From NCBI GenBank assembly GCA_948567375.1, contig OX419760.1, forward strand, positions 56,916,001 to 56,980,000: a DNA stretch of 64,000 nt, written 5' to 3'. Of this stretch, positions 22,149 to 33,441 are shown one piece after another. The position numbers and the translations under genes were made by a program. The notes under the pieces were generated by a model. The model was not told where the DNA came from. It worked only from the letters and a program-made list of their open reading frames with translations, and made no database searches. Position 1 is the stretch's first letter, and each line of letters opens with the position of its first letter. Source of the stretch: Lunularia cruciata. Its lineage: Eukaryota; Streptophyta; Marchantiopsida; Lunulariales; Lunulariaceae.

Positions 22149-22827
22149 TATGAGTTTGCTTGTCTCTCACTTAGGATGAACCTTTGATGGCTATTATGGT
22201 AGCGCACCATGACTAAGAAGGCAAGGAACCCCAACTCCATCATACTCCTCCAAGGCTAACACTCCAAGACTCAAGACATTGCTCACTAGAGAACTCAATG
22301 AGAGAGAGATAGTTGCAAATGAAAGGATGATGAGTACCTCCTCACCCCTAGTTTATATACTTGTGAAATAGTTACGCACCAAAATTACTAATTATTGGAG
22401 TAACTCAAGTTACTAGGCTAAAATTCAAGTAAAGTCAAAAAGTAGAAAGGAATATCCATCCACATGGGCATATTCCACTAAGCATGTGATCTTATCTTGA
22501 CCTAACCACTAAGTCAAGGATTCTTTCACATGGGCTGCCCTTGGACTATAGAAGAATCCAAAACAAAAGGTTTGCGGGCCCAAGAGTTCTCAATTCTTTT
22601 GTCAAAGCCAAACAAACAGGAATAATACCAAGTCAACACACTAGAATCCAAAATAGTGGTGCTCATCCTTTCCACTTCCTCTAAAGTAAGATCCTCTCTA
22701 TCTTAGCTATGACTAAATTTAGCTAATCATGACTAATGTAGAACCGTCCGTTATCTCCATATAAATAATATTCTCTCAAGTACTAGTTATACCAAACTAA
22801 ATATCACAATACTACATACATGCACAT
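22149..22827 (-). repeat. Family A LTR, minus orientation, facing the copy at 21245
   Basis: This is the reverse complement of the A LTR, beginning TATGAG (from TGTGAG) and ending in TGCACATTTG, where about 13 bp of the LTR start are missing. Together with 21245-21936 it makes inverted arms of about 680 bp with a 212-bp spacer. The pair interrupts element E in its protease region. Confidence 0.8.
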
Positions 22828-24895
22828 TTGAAGTATCTTTGGTCATGACATTAACACTGGAACCCAAATCAATGGGTAACAATGTTATCATGCACCCTAC
22901 AATCTCTACATCAACTTCAAGAGATCCTAGATCCTCTTGATCTATACAATAAATGGCAGGTAGGTCCTTTTTGGACATGGCCCTTACTTTCTTGAGGGCT
23001 GAACTGAGTTGTTTCTTATACAACTTATTGTCCTCCCACCGTTGCTTGAAGGTGATGTTTGCAATTATAGATGCCAGATCTGCCACAATATTGTATTGTG
23101 GTACTCCTCCCAACTTTACTTTCTTCACTTTTGCCTTTGTACTGGAAGATTCACCTTGTTCAAGTGCGACTTCGGATTGCTTCAAGATTGTGACCAAAGC
23201 ACTGGTGGTCTTGACCCGAGGTTCTTTGGGTTTACACACCTTGGCTTGTATCAGATCTGATGTCTGACCAGAAAACTAGAGGCTTTGTCTTTGTCCCTTC
23301 CTCAAAACTCATCTCTCGAGTCCTTTGTACTACTTCTTGAATTTCTTTCTGCAAAGCCTTAGCTTTGGCTTTTGAAAGAATCTTCTCCTCCTTTGTAGAA
23401 AGAATTGCTTTTGGGTGCAACCTCTTCACCTTTTGTGACGACAAGGAAGTAGTACTTAGTTCCTTGGGGTCACACTTCTTCTTGCCCATGCATGTCTCAA
23501 CTTTCAAAACTTTGAGGTCCGGCCACTCTCCTTCCGGAGCTGGACTCCCTTCTTGAGGTCTCTCTTCCTCAAGGGTTATGCAATTTACAATAGTATCCTC
23601 TTTTTCCTGAAGCGCAACATGTTCAATTGGGGTTCATACATATTTTACCGGTGGCTTTAGGTTGGGTAGATGAGGGCACCGGTTGCCTGTATGACCCATC
23701 CTTTACTATTCCCACATAAGAGGATATACCCAATTTGTCATCTTTGCTCAGGACAGTTTGGAGACTTATGTCCCATCAAGCCACAATTGTAACATGCCCT
23801 AGTGCAACATTTTGGGGTTGATTCTGGCTGCCCATTGGTGGTCTTTATGGAGGAGCATTGGGGTTATACTCCCTTGGTCCATACCTCGGATCTTGGTACG
23901 ATGTGCTTGCTTGCGGCTGTACCTCTTGAGTTTGGTACACTACCTTTTCTTTGTCTTTCCTGGTTCCATCCTGGAACCCAATCAATATGCCACATTGGAA
24001 ATGCATTACAAGTATTGCATTTTGTGTTTGCATGGCCTGACTTGCCACACACAGTGCACCATACATTGGATCTACCAAATGATGGAGGCTTTCTTTGGTC
24101 CTTTGCCCCTATCATTTGGATCTTAAAATCTGCAAACTCTTTTATAAGAGTATCCGGCTTATTATCTGCCTTATTTACACTCTTTGCTAGGGGTGTCAAT
24201 GATTTCTTTCCTCCACATCTTTGTATTCTTCTTGGCTTTAATTCTTCTTTGGATTCCAAAGAAGAACTTGAAGATGAGGAGGATTCTTCCGAAGAAAGGG
24301 ATGTATTGTGAGAAGCTCTTTGTCTAGGCCTCTTGCCTTTCTTCTCCTATTTTCTTTGGTTACTGGATGAGTGAGAGTGAGCCGCCTCGTACCGGGCAAC
24401 ATGTTTGAGGACTTTGTCTAGGGAAGTTACATTCCTCTGCTTGGCAAAGATACAAATCTTTGGGTGAAAGTCCACCAAGGAACCAAGTAATGGCTTGGGC
24501 ATCGGAGTAACCTACCACAATAGATTGCTTTTAGACATGATTCAAAAGGGCCATGAACCGCTCAGAGTAGTCTCTCAACTTCTCCTTCTTTCCTTTGTCC
24601 AGATTTTTGAGTGCCGCAAAGACACTCGTGTCGTAATCAACTTCTTGGAATTCTTTGAGGAATTTGTTTCTCAAGTCTGCCCAGTCTGTTGGTACAAACA
24701 CCTTTTGGGTTACATGCATATACCAACTCCGAGCCTGCTTTTGGAGCAGACTCGAGAAAATCTGCAGGCAATTCACAGACTCATGTTCCTTGTTGGCAAA
24801 GGAAATGACTTCAAATTCTTTGATAAATTCATCAGGGTTTTTGTCTTGTTTTGTCTCTTAGTGGTTTGCACCTTGTCCGCCATTTCTTTGCCCAT
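22828..24895 (-). pseudogene. Family E gypsy gag and protease start
   Basis: A minus-strand start at about 24895 gives MGKEMADKVQTTKR. The gag core is readable to 24531 (SSLLQKQARSWYMHVTQ, then DWADLRNKFLKEFQEVDYDT). Two zinc knuckles follow: CTVCGKSGHANTKC near 24050 and CYNCGLMGHKSPNC near 23790. A long charged linker leads to a protease-type PIDLGSSVNVM at about 22845-22880, cut there by the inverted A LTRs. The text resumes as VMIEDT at 21240, so a short target segment seems duplicated. Several stops and frame changes are present. The plus-strand frames here, including the 169-residue one, are shadows. Confidence 0.8.
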
Positions 24896-25190
24896 ACTTT
24901 CTTGATTTGCCCCTCCAAAGGGGAGTTGTTACGTTGTCTTTGCATTGGGTTGATCACCCCAAGACAAAGTCCCCTTACTTTGGGTCTCTCTTGGCTGGTT
25001 CTGACTCGAGTACTTTGCTTCAAACTCAGAGTCACGTTACTTTGGGTCTCAACCCGAAGTCATCATTCTTCTTCTTCCAATGCCAATTGGGTTCAATATG
25101 ACTTTGTCTATACACTTCTTTTTCAAATCACACAGAAACTAAAAAAATTAAAATGTGTGTACTACATGGTGATATCAAAGAAAACAATGT
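24896..25190 (-). mobile_element. Family E leader, homologous to family B leader
   Basis: On the minus strand the text around GATCAACCCAATGCAAAGACAACGTAACAACT matches the B leaders at 15670 (minus) and 28349-28385 (plus). This shared leader links the coding element E to the pol-less family B. Confidence 0.55.
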
Positions 25191-26306
25191 AGTCAACCTT
25201 TTTTTGAGAAAAGAGTGACAACCTCACTTTCATTTACCCCTTAGAATAGGAAAACATGGTGGTTTGTCATCTAGGTAGGACCTTGGAGTCAGCTCACATG
25301 GATGGATTTATCCAAGTATGGGATTCTATCTTTAAGGACTACCAAGACAAAGATTATATGATCATCTATTATTGGATGAGGGCCAAGTTCTTCTCTTTTG
25401 CCAATAAAGGCAAGAAGAAGTAGTAGGCTTTGAAGAAAGGCTTGCCTAGAGTGCAAGGACTTAGGAGAGTGCTACATTGTTTGGGCAAAATGGAAGAATG
25501 TGCAATGTAGGCTGCAAGTAAGTTGGTGTTGGAGGATATGCATTATGGGATTTCACATACATATAGATCATTGCATGACTCCAATTGTAGGATTTTCCCT
25601 ATGAGAGAATAGGCTAGAACACTTGGGGTATGTAGAATAGTAGGAAAAAGTGAGGTAGGCTATTACTCAAAGGTGGCGCACTAACATACTTAGGAAGACT
25701 AGTCTAGATAAGAATCAAGGATTAGGAGCAAACTGGCATTAATGGGGTGGCCTTGGGAGGAGATGACCATCACGGAAGAAGAATTGGAAGGGTAGAAAAA
25801 ATTATTCTTTTAGGTTTTGACCCCGAGATATAAAACGAACCTTGGTCCACTATATGGAGGTTGGTTGATTGATGAAGGTGCTGGTTCAGTCTGGAGTCAA
25901 TTGACAGCCACTAGAACCAAAAAGGAAGCAGGACTTGGGCCAAGATAAGAGGAGCCATGAGCAATAAGGGCACTCTTTGCCAAGAAAAGATAGGATTTGT
26001 CCTCCATTGTAAAGTAACAACCCACACTGAGGGTTATAAAGCTTCATGCCTTGCCTTATGTTGCTCTCAATGTATGAATGTACCTTTTATAACTTCATGT
26101 GCTTGTTGATCCCCGCTAACCTATAATTCCACCACAAGATGTTCTTTAGTTTACCAGACAACATAAGGATTGGTAAGTAGAGGGTGATAACTAAGGAAGC
26201 CAATTGGCTCCAAGGAGTGATAGAACTACAAGCCATCTCCAAGGTTAAGTGTCCTAAGGTAAAATGGTCCTACAAGGTGTCAACATGCGCCACAAGAATC
26301 CTGCCT
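25191..26306 (+). pseudogene. Unrecognised broken coding frame, otherwise no gene
   Basis: From an ATG at 25256 a frame of 55 residues (MVVCHLGRTLESAHMDGF, then YYWMRAKFFSFA) ends in TAGTAG. If read through, it stays open apart from TAG codons near 25510 and 25610, up to about 25670. I know no family for it. It may be a decayed gene or retroelement fragment. From 25950 to 26306 I see nothing. Confidence 0.3.
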
Positions 26307-27755
26307 TGTGAGCCGGCTGATCTCTCACTGAGGATGAACCTCCGATAGCTATTATGGTAGCGCACTATGGACTAAGAAGGCAAGGAACCCCAACTCCATC
26401 ATACTCCTCCAAGGCTACCATTCCAACACTCAAACCATTGCTCACTAGAGAACGCAATGAGAGAGAGATGCAAATGAAAGGATGATGAGTACCTCCTCAC
26501 TCCTAGTTTATATACTTGTGAAATAATTATGTACCAAAGTAACTAATTACTAGAGTAACTCAAGTTACTAGACAAAAAGTAAAATAAAGTCAAAAATTCT
26601 AAAGGAATATCCATATTCATGGGAATATTCTCCTAAGCATGTAGTTTTATCTTGACCCAACAACTAAGTCAAAGATTCCTTCTCATGGGTTATTCTTGGA
26701 CTATAGAAGAAATCAAAGCAATAAGGCTTATGGTTCCAAGAGTTCTCAACTCTTTCCTTAAAGTCAAACACCTAAGAATAATACTATAATACCAAGAGCT
26801 AGCCATATGATCTTGAAGTGAAATTTGGTTTGGTAATATTTGGAATGATTTTATACATGGTAGACAAAATAGATCAGATAGAAGTATCACCAAAAGAGTA
26901 CTATTACTAATAGGGCAAAAACCAAAATAGACTTGAAAACCTTAGAACCAATAGCTAAACATATAATTTAAAAGTGACAATTGGTTCAGTAACATTAGGA
27001 AGGATGTTACACATGATGGACTAATAGATTAGAAAGAGGTATCACCAAAATCGGACTTCCACTAATACAATAGGAATAGAAATATGATTGAAATCTTTGC
27101 AGGCAATTTCAAAGGCCTAAATGGATGAATTAGGCCTCAAAAATGTGCAAATCCTCCCCCCCTTGTGGAGGAAAGGTTGTCATTCCCCTTGGTTTGTCTT
27201 GTCAAGAGCTTTCCACTGGTACCTCACTGACCTGATTTTGAGATTCCTACAAGAAGATTCCCTAAAAGATTCCCTCCGGTCAAAGCTTGTTTGACCAACC
27301 ACATAGGATCAAGACCGACATGTCACCCATCCAAGTAAGTAATCCAAGGGTGGAGCTTGCTGACATGTCACTATCTTTGTGCCTAATCCTATGGTGGAAC
27401 TTCCTCAAAGGAGATCCTCTTTGTCTATATAATAAAGAGAAGGTGCTCCTTTGGAGCATCATATGCTTGAGTGTGAAATTTGTGTTTTCACTCTTCTCTT
27501 GTCCTTGTAGTATTACAAATACCCAAGTCAATACACTAGAATCCAAAATAATTGTGCTCATCTTTTCTATTTCCTCTAAAGTAATGTCTTCTCTTTCTTA
27601 GCTATGACTAACTTTAGCTAATCATGACTAATGTATAACCATCCTTTATCTCAATATCCTTGAGAGATATTGTTTACATAAACAATATCCCTCAAGTACT
27701 TATAATACCAAACTAAATATCACAATAGAACATACAAACACAAATGGGTGTTACA
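26307..27755 (-). repeat. Family A LTR, minus orientation, interrupted by solo LTR D1
   Basis: It starts TGTGAGCCGG at 26307 and ends GGGTGTTACA at 27755. The segment 26785-27517 is foreign. Removing it and one AATAC joins the two LTR parts correctly at AATAATAC-CCAAGTCAA. It is the 3' LTR of a minus-strand element because pol 3' end sequence follows at 27756. Confidence 0.85.
26785..27517 (+). mobile_element. Solo LTR of family D with 5-bp target duplication
   Basis: The inserted 733 bp is flanked by AATAC at 26780-26784 and 27518-27522. It is the inverted counterpart of 34460-35020 and carries a TATA-like TATATAATAAA near 27425. The left half contains an internal duplication (GAAGTATCACCAAAA near 26880 and GAGGTATCACCAAAA near 27040), which accounts for its greater length. 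Its start is TA rather than TG. Confidence 0.7.
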
Positions 27756-28135
27756 TTTATCCTTGGACTAAGAATTCACTTTGTCCTCAAAGTAAAGATC
27801 TCTTTACCTTCTATGATACATCTTCAATTTATCATGGTTAATCCTATCGAAGTGCTTTTGTAGCATAGCTGTAGTGATGCTCTTTGTGAACTCTCCTCCT
27901 CTATCAAAAATCAACTCCAAAGGGCACCCAAACCTAGTGATAATGTGTTCATAAAGAAATCTACCAACTTCATCTTCATTCTTGTCTCTCAATGGTCTAG
28001 ATAATCACTTGGTAAGATAATCAGCAAGTACTACAATGTATGAATTGTTCCTTGGGGTTCTATTGAGAGGACCTACAAAGTCAATTCCTCATATCTCAAA
28101 AGGTCCTAACAATGGAATTGATCTAAGAGGCGGAG
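27756..28135 (-). pseudogene. Family A integrase remnant with internal deletion
   Basis: Minus-strand text adjoining the LTR matches 6850-7780 of the full element but lacks about 0.6 kb. The readable frame 27804-27992 joins ITTAMLQKH directly to FDRINHDKLKMYHRR, fusing the DDE core to the extreme C-terminus. The remaining core shows RDKNEDEVGRFLYEHIITRF and LIFDRGGEF. It ends at 28135, where family B leader begins. Confidence 0.8.
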
Positions 28136-30730
28136 TGTGTGGCATCCACATTTTTTGGTTTGTTGTTGTTTATGCATTTTCTGAGAAGAAGTTTATAGTT
28201 GAAGGTAGATTAAAACCAAATGGCAAAGAAAGAAGAAGAATCATGTCTTTGGGTCAAACCCAAAGAAGCTTACTTTGTGTTAGGAGAAGGAGAACTTGGA
28301 TTGACGCATCGGAGGTGAAAGCCAAGTAAGAATACTTTGCCTCAAGGTGATCAACCCAATGTGAAGACAATGTAACAACTTTACTTTGAGTACTTCAATC
28401 AACAATGTATGATCAAAAAAATGGTTGAGTCTTGAGTGGGAGAAAATTGATAGTGATAGGGAGAATGCATGCAAAAGGTGTGATTGTTTAGTGAAGAGTG
28501 ATTGAGGAATGACCACACATTGTAACAATATAAGGTTAAGACTTTGTCAAGGGAATTTCTAAATGTCACGCAATTATCCTATGCCTCTTAGTACTCATCC
28601 CGATGTAATGCAAATTACAAAGCCATCTAAGAGTTCAATTTTTAAAGATCCTTAGGGAGTGAGGATTTCTCGTCCAAGAGAAGAGATAGTTGTCTAGAGA
28701 CGAAGAGTGAGAGATAGCACAATGCCAATGAGGGGTAAGAAGAAGAATCCCTCACTTGATGTGAGGAATCTAGTGGTTTGGAGGTTAGATGTTATTGCAA
28801 GTATCAAATTTTTGACCAAATTGTGGATCACCTTTTTGGCATGGAATTAGAATTTGAGGTTTCTAGTATTCATAGCAGAAATTGCTACAAGTAATTGTAA
28901 GGAGAGTCCAAAGGAAGTAGGAAGAGAGGAAATTTGGCTCAATAGACAAAGTCAAATTGGAGATTAGTCTTGGATAGGGAGGTTGGTAAGGAGTCTAGAG
29001 TGAATTTCTATGGGAATAGAGAAGCTGCAAAAGAGACTGTGGAAGTACAAAATTCTTTTAGTGCTTTGCAGACAAGAATGACTACAAGATGGATACCTAC
29101 TGGGACCTAGTAAGATGAAGTATTGTTGGGGAAATGATGGCAATCTTTAAGACCAAGAGAACCACCTATGTTATGAAGCAGCAGGCCGTCTTCTTCCACC
29201 AGATGTTTACAAGTGAGCCGGTGAATTAGGCAAAGTGTTTTCACCAATGGACAAGGCAAATGGTGTGGAATTGGAGAGATAATATGCCTCCACATTATCT
29301 GGTGCCATTCACAATGCACTTCTAATTTGGGTTGAATTTCATGAACAAGGAGGAGAGATAGAAGATGGTGTCTCACTTCCATCCCAATTTGCAAAGAGAA
29401 GCAAATGATCAAGAGTAGCATTACATTCAAAAAATCCAAAGTAGTGATGAGCACCATACCAAGACAAGACAACATAAGAAGGCGGCAAGAGCTACTCCAA
29501 AGACAAAGAAGTAGAGTTGACCAAAAGAGATGTTCTCACCGGTCCAGCCAAGGAAGACAAGGAAAGTGAACCCAAAGCACAAAGTAGTAGTGCAGGACCT
29601 GTCATCGGGAGCAAAATTGGAGAAAGAAGTTGAGCATAAGTCAAAAGGCTCAAAAGAAGAAGAAGAAGAAGTAGAATTGAAGAGTTGCACATTGAAGAGT
29701 TGAGCAGCGGGAGTGATAATGGACCCAAAGTTAAGCAGCCAATGGAGAAAGAGGCTGAGGAGGAGGATTAGGAGTTCCATGCGGCAATTGATCATGTGGA
29801 AGGAGGAGACATTCCTTGTCTAGAGTTGCCAACAATTGAAATAGAAGAGAACCAAGAAGAAGAGCTGAGGTTGGTGATCTAGTGAGGAACAAGGACAAAG
29901 AGAAATCTGCAAGTTGTAGTTGTAGGACCAAGTAAAGCTAAGGAGGAAGAAGAAAGCTTGGAAGAGATGACTCTAAAGATACAAAGATTGAGACTTTGGG
30001 GTAAAGCACCGGTCAAAGAGGAAGAAACCCCTAAAGACAAGACAAAGATAATGAAATTGCAAGAGATATTGATGGAGTAGTGTACTTGTCAAAGGTTGTT
30101 TGTCCGTTACTGTTGCAATTGAAGAAGAATTGAAGAAAATTCATCCGGAAGTGCAAGATGAACTACAACTAGTGAAGTATTGGAGTGCAAAAACCTTGGA
30201 GTTGCGGAAGAAGTTAACCTAAGGAGAAGAGAAAGCCAAAGAACTTCAGGTTGATGTAGTACTTTGGAGGAAGGCTTTTGATAACTTGCAAGAAGAATTT
30301 GTGAAGCGAGGAGTTCAGATAGAAACACACGCCAAAGATATAAGGAAGAAGAAAGCATTGAATGAGAAATTGAAGATGGAATTTGATGAAGCTCAAATAG
30401 AAGTCATACACTCAAAAAGCCATTGCAGCAATGATGGACCAAGAGATGGAAAGTCTGAGTAAGAGAGCAGCAAGAAAGATGAAGCATGACAATGAGAGTT
30501 GACAGATTGATGTCAAGAAGAAGACATGTTGGGTGCTTTGATCAAAAGCATGGAAGTTCAACTTGGGTAATATGCAAGGGAGAAGGAATCATTAAAAGCC
30601 AAATTTGAAGATGAGTTGCAATGTGTTGGGTGTAGAAGCTAAAGTAGAGGTAGACATTGGATCAAATTAACAACCAATTTGAGATTTGAATTGATAGATA
30701 GAAGTGGGTTGCTATTTCAGATATGGAGAT
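28136..30730 (+). mobile_element. Family B internal region: leader, gag-like N-part, charged tail
   Basis: The leader (28136-28560) matches 15640-15990 reversed. From about 28563 a gag-like frame with stops begins SRNYPMPLSTHPDVM. A second conserved block near 29125 (YVMKQQAVFFHQMF) corresponds to 38370 in another B copy (YVMNKQVVFFHTMF). The tail is very rich in Glu and Lys, suggesting coiled coil. No protease, RT or integrase motif is visible anywhere, so the family appears non-autonomous. Antisense frames of 120 residues here are shadows. Confidence 0.6.
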
Positions 30731-31435
30731 TGTTAATGTAGGAAGTTAGATAATTGTCAAAGTGTTTTGCATATTTAAAGGAGACATTTGCAATGTGTTG
30801 TTGTTCAATATTTCTAGTTTCAAAGATTGATAAAGCAAAGTGTTATAACTTAGTGCTCGTCATTTTAGCTTAATTCTGAGTATCAATCCTATGTGTGTTT
30901 GTGAGTGTTTGGAGAATTTTGAAGTGCAAGTGTTAGATGTTGGATTCTACATCTCTGATTTCATTTTTTGTGTTTGATCCTAAGTGAATAGCAACCAAAG
31001 AAATGCCTCAACGGATCTGTGAGGAACTATAGTGTTGGTAGTATTCTACATTGGTGAGCACATAACGGGGTTAATACAAAGCAACTTTGATCAAGGAAGT
31101 TGTGCCTTCAATGGAAGGATGGAACACAATTCTAAGATAGTTGTTTTGTAGTGAAGTAACCTTCTTCAAGAGAATCTAAATCATCAAAATCAAGATTTGT
31201 TTGGACAAAATTGAATGAATTGTGATTATGGGTGTGTAATTTGTGACAAGAATTGCTATTGAGTGCTTGTTACTCTCTTTTGGGTGTGGTTTTTCCCTAA
31301 GAGATTAAAGAAGAACTCAAGAAGAACTGTTTGCTTACTATTTACTTTGTATTAGAGCATTTCTAACCACTATCTCTGTGGGAATAAACTTTACTTATTG
31401 ATTACCCCAAAAGTGATACTTGCCGGGTTGTCACA
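30731..31435 (+). repeat. Family B LTR, 705 bp
   Basis: It starts TGTTAATGTAGG after ATATGGAGAT and ends GGGTTGTCACA, giving TG...CA ends. The same sequence occurs reversed at 633-686/8466-9131 and, diverged, at 40457-41136. It is followed by TTTTTGGCACCGCTG, resembling a tRNA-Asp-type primer site. Confidence 0.7.
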
Positions 31436-31441
31436 TGATTT

Positions 31442-31461
31442 TTGGCACCGCTGTTAGGGAT
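31442..31461 (+). other. Primer-binding-site-like sequence after B LTR
   Basis: TTGGCACCGCTGTTAGGGAT lies six bases after the LTR end and resembles the TGGCGCCGTTGCCGGGGA type. The position suits the start of an internal region, implying that this LTR also serves as a 5' LTR. Confidence 0.45.
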
Positions 31462-32431
31462 ACAAATCTTGGAAGTGGAAGAATACAAAGCCAAATCTTA
31501 CACTAAGTGTTCAACAAATATGAATGTTTGCATCAAAAGAACAATAGGAGGAGAGAGCTTGCAAACAAACTTTGCACCGTGAAGAAGAAGAACACTAGAA
31601 GATCCAATTCACCATTGATAAATTGGAAAAGGAGGCATTGGATCTACAACTTCTTCACAAAGTTCAAGGGGCCTGAAAGACCTCAAACAAAAGAAATGAG
31701 AAATTGGGTGGTGAGGTGTGATACCCACATTTTTTGTTTTAATGAGTTTTGAAGAAGAAGTGTATTGAGGAAGCCAAATTACAAAGAAAAGAATGGACTT
31801 ATGTGTCTTTGGAGTAAACCCAAAGAAGTTGACCTTGGGTCTGGAATTGGAAGTACTTGGATGGAGTTACAAAGAGACAAAATCAAAGAAGGGCATCTTT
31901 GGAATGGGAAGCATAGGCCAATACAAAAGAAGATGTAACAAACTTTCTACATATCAGGCCAGCCAAGAAAGTACACTTAAAGAAACGGCAAAGGTAGAAG
32001 AAGAACACCTTGAAAGTGATAAGAAATAAACACGTAGAAGAAGTGTGGGTTGATTTTGAAATAGACTGAAGAATGACTGCACTTCAAGGTACTATAAAAT
32101 TACAATTGTGCAGGGGGAATTGAACATGTCAAGTAGATACCTTATCCCTCTGAGTAGTCATCCTATAGTAATGCGCATCAAGAAGTTGATCGAGAGTGAA
32201 ATTTTTGAAGACCAAAAGAGGTTAGAGTGTTGCATCTAGGAGAGGGGATAATCTTCCATCACCAAAGAACTAGTGAGCAGATCATGGCAAAGAAGAATAA
32301 GAATGCACTCATAATGAGGAGTTTTGCTTACTATTTAACTTTGTATTTGACCAATTCTGAACAATATCTCTGCAGGAACAAACTTTACTTACCTGATTAC
32401 CGCAAAAGTGATATTTGCCAAGTTGTCACAA
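31462..32431 (+). mobile_element. Second, shorter family B unit: leader, gag-like start, LTR end
   Basis: The leader block with GTTTTGAAGAAGAAGTG is at 31747. A gag-like segment at 32126-32215 reads SSRYLIPLSSHPIVM, matching 28563. At about 32226-32431 the sequence is B LTR 3' end again, ending AAGTTGTCACA. Most of the internal region and the LTR start are missing. The frames at 31507-31752 and 31793-32029 are leader pieces. Confidence 0.5.
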
Positions 32432-33100
32432 GATGTTTAGGCTTCATCACCTCCATCCTTCTTTCCATTTGCTCCCTAATAACTCCTTCCATGATAAGTG
32501 TAATTTGGGCAATTCCTTTGGATGTGATCTCTACTCCCACAACCAAAAGATTTTCTATCTTTGAGATTGCCAATTAATTAGCCTCTTCTATATGGATAGT
32601 TTTCATAACCTCTAGGGCATTTCTTAACATTATAGTCTACCTTTCTCTTCTCCTATAGTTGCACTATATTAAGCTTGAGATCTGCAAGTTGCTCTGTGAT
32701 GGTTTGAAGAAAATATTTTGGTGGAGGTGCAAGAATTAGAGCAACAACTACCTGTGGTGCAACCTTTATCACCAAAGGATCAAAATCCTTACCACACTTG
32801 TAGACCATTGGAAGATACACAACCTTTGTCACCACTAAATCACACTCATCTCCTTCCAAATTCTCCCCATGCAAATTGTAATCTTGATAGCTTCTACCTT
32901 AGAAGAAAGATTTTCATATTTCATCTTCCTTTGAATATGTAGTTTCAACACTATCATAATTCTTGGTGAGCATGGCTACTATCCCACTCATCATAATCTA
33001 CATAACATCTCCACTCTTCCTCAACATTATGCATAATTGAGATTCTAACTTCTCCACTTTGATACCCCACACTCAACCACTCTAGAATTTCAATGAGCAT
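32432..33100 (-). pseudogene. Family A gag fragment
   Basis: The minus strand matches residues about 110-320 of the gag at 2935. The clearest part is 32653-32874: LEGDECDLVVTKVVYLP, then VAPQVVVALILAPPPKYF and TITEQLADLKLNIVQL. Toward 32432 the zinc-knuckle region is present but eroded. No LTR adjoins, so it is an isolated fragment. Confidence 0.75.
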
Positions 33101-33204
33101 TCAAGGTGAGCCAGTCTATAACAATATGGAGTTTAGCAACAAATTTAGTTGGGCTTACCAAGTAGCACATAAGACAAATTAGCCTAGAATATTTCGGAAG
33201 TATC

Positions 33205-33420
33205 TAGGAAGCTTCTTGGGAAGCTTCTCGGCTAACTTAGCTTGCACCTTAAGTAAGTAGCTTATAGAAGGAAGCTTCTAGAAGCTTTCAACTAGCTTAG
33301 CTTGCACGCCAAGTAGGCGGCTTCTAGAAGGAAGCTTCTTGAGAAGCTTCCTAGTTAACTTGGCTTGCACTCTAAGAAAGCGGCTTCAAGAAGCTTCTGG
33401 AGAAGCTTCTCAAGAAGAGA
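33205..33420 (+). promoter_or_regulatory. Tandem array of heat-shock-element-like motifs
   Basis: Three imperfect units of about 60 bp plus a partial fourth each begin with GAAGCTTC pairs and contain TTAGCTTGCAC or a variant. The motif GAAnnTTCnnGAAnnTTC, the binding pattern of heat-shock factor, is met by GAAGCTTCTAGAAGCTTT near 33271. GAAGCTTC occurs also near 33208, 33220, 33331, 33343, 33390 and 33402. The array ends about 20 bp before a TATA box. This resembles a heat-inducible promoter, perhaps in a retroelement LTR. The transcript it would serve is not identified. Confidence 0.55.
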
Positions 33421-33441
33421 AGCCTATGTATGTATGTTATC

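Noticed and set aside
23802-24311. 169-residue plus-strand frame with hydrophobic segments
   Set aside because: The minus strand here encodes the family E gag linker and zinc knuckles, so the plus frame is antisense shadow.
29107-29795. Two 122-residue minus frames, Leu/Ser/Phe-rich, membrane-like
   Set aside because: They are antisense to Glu/Lys-rich family B coding sequence, which automatically gives Leu/Ser/Phe-rich complement.
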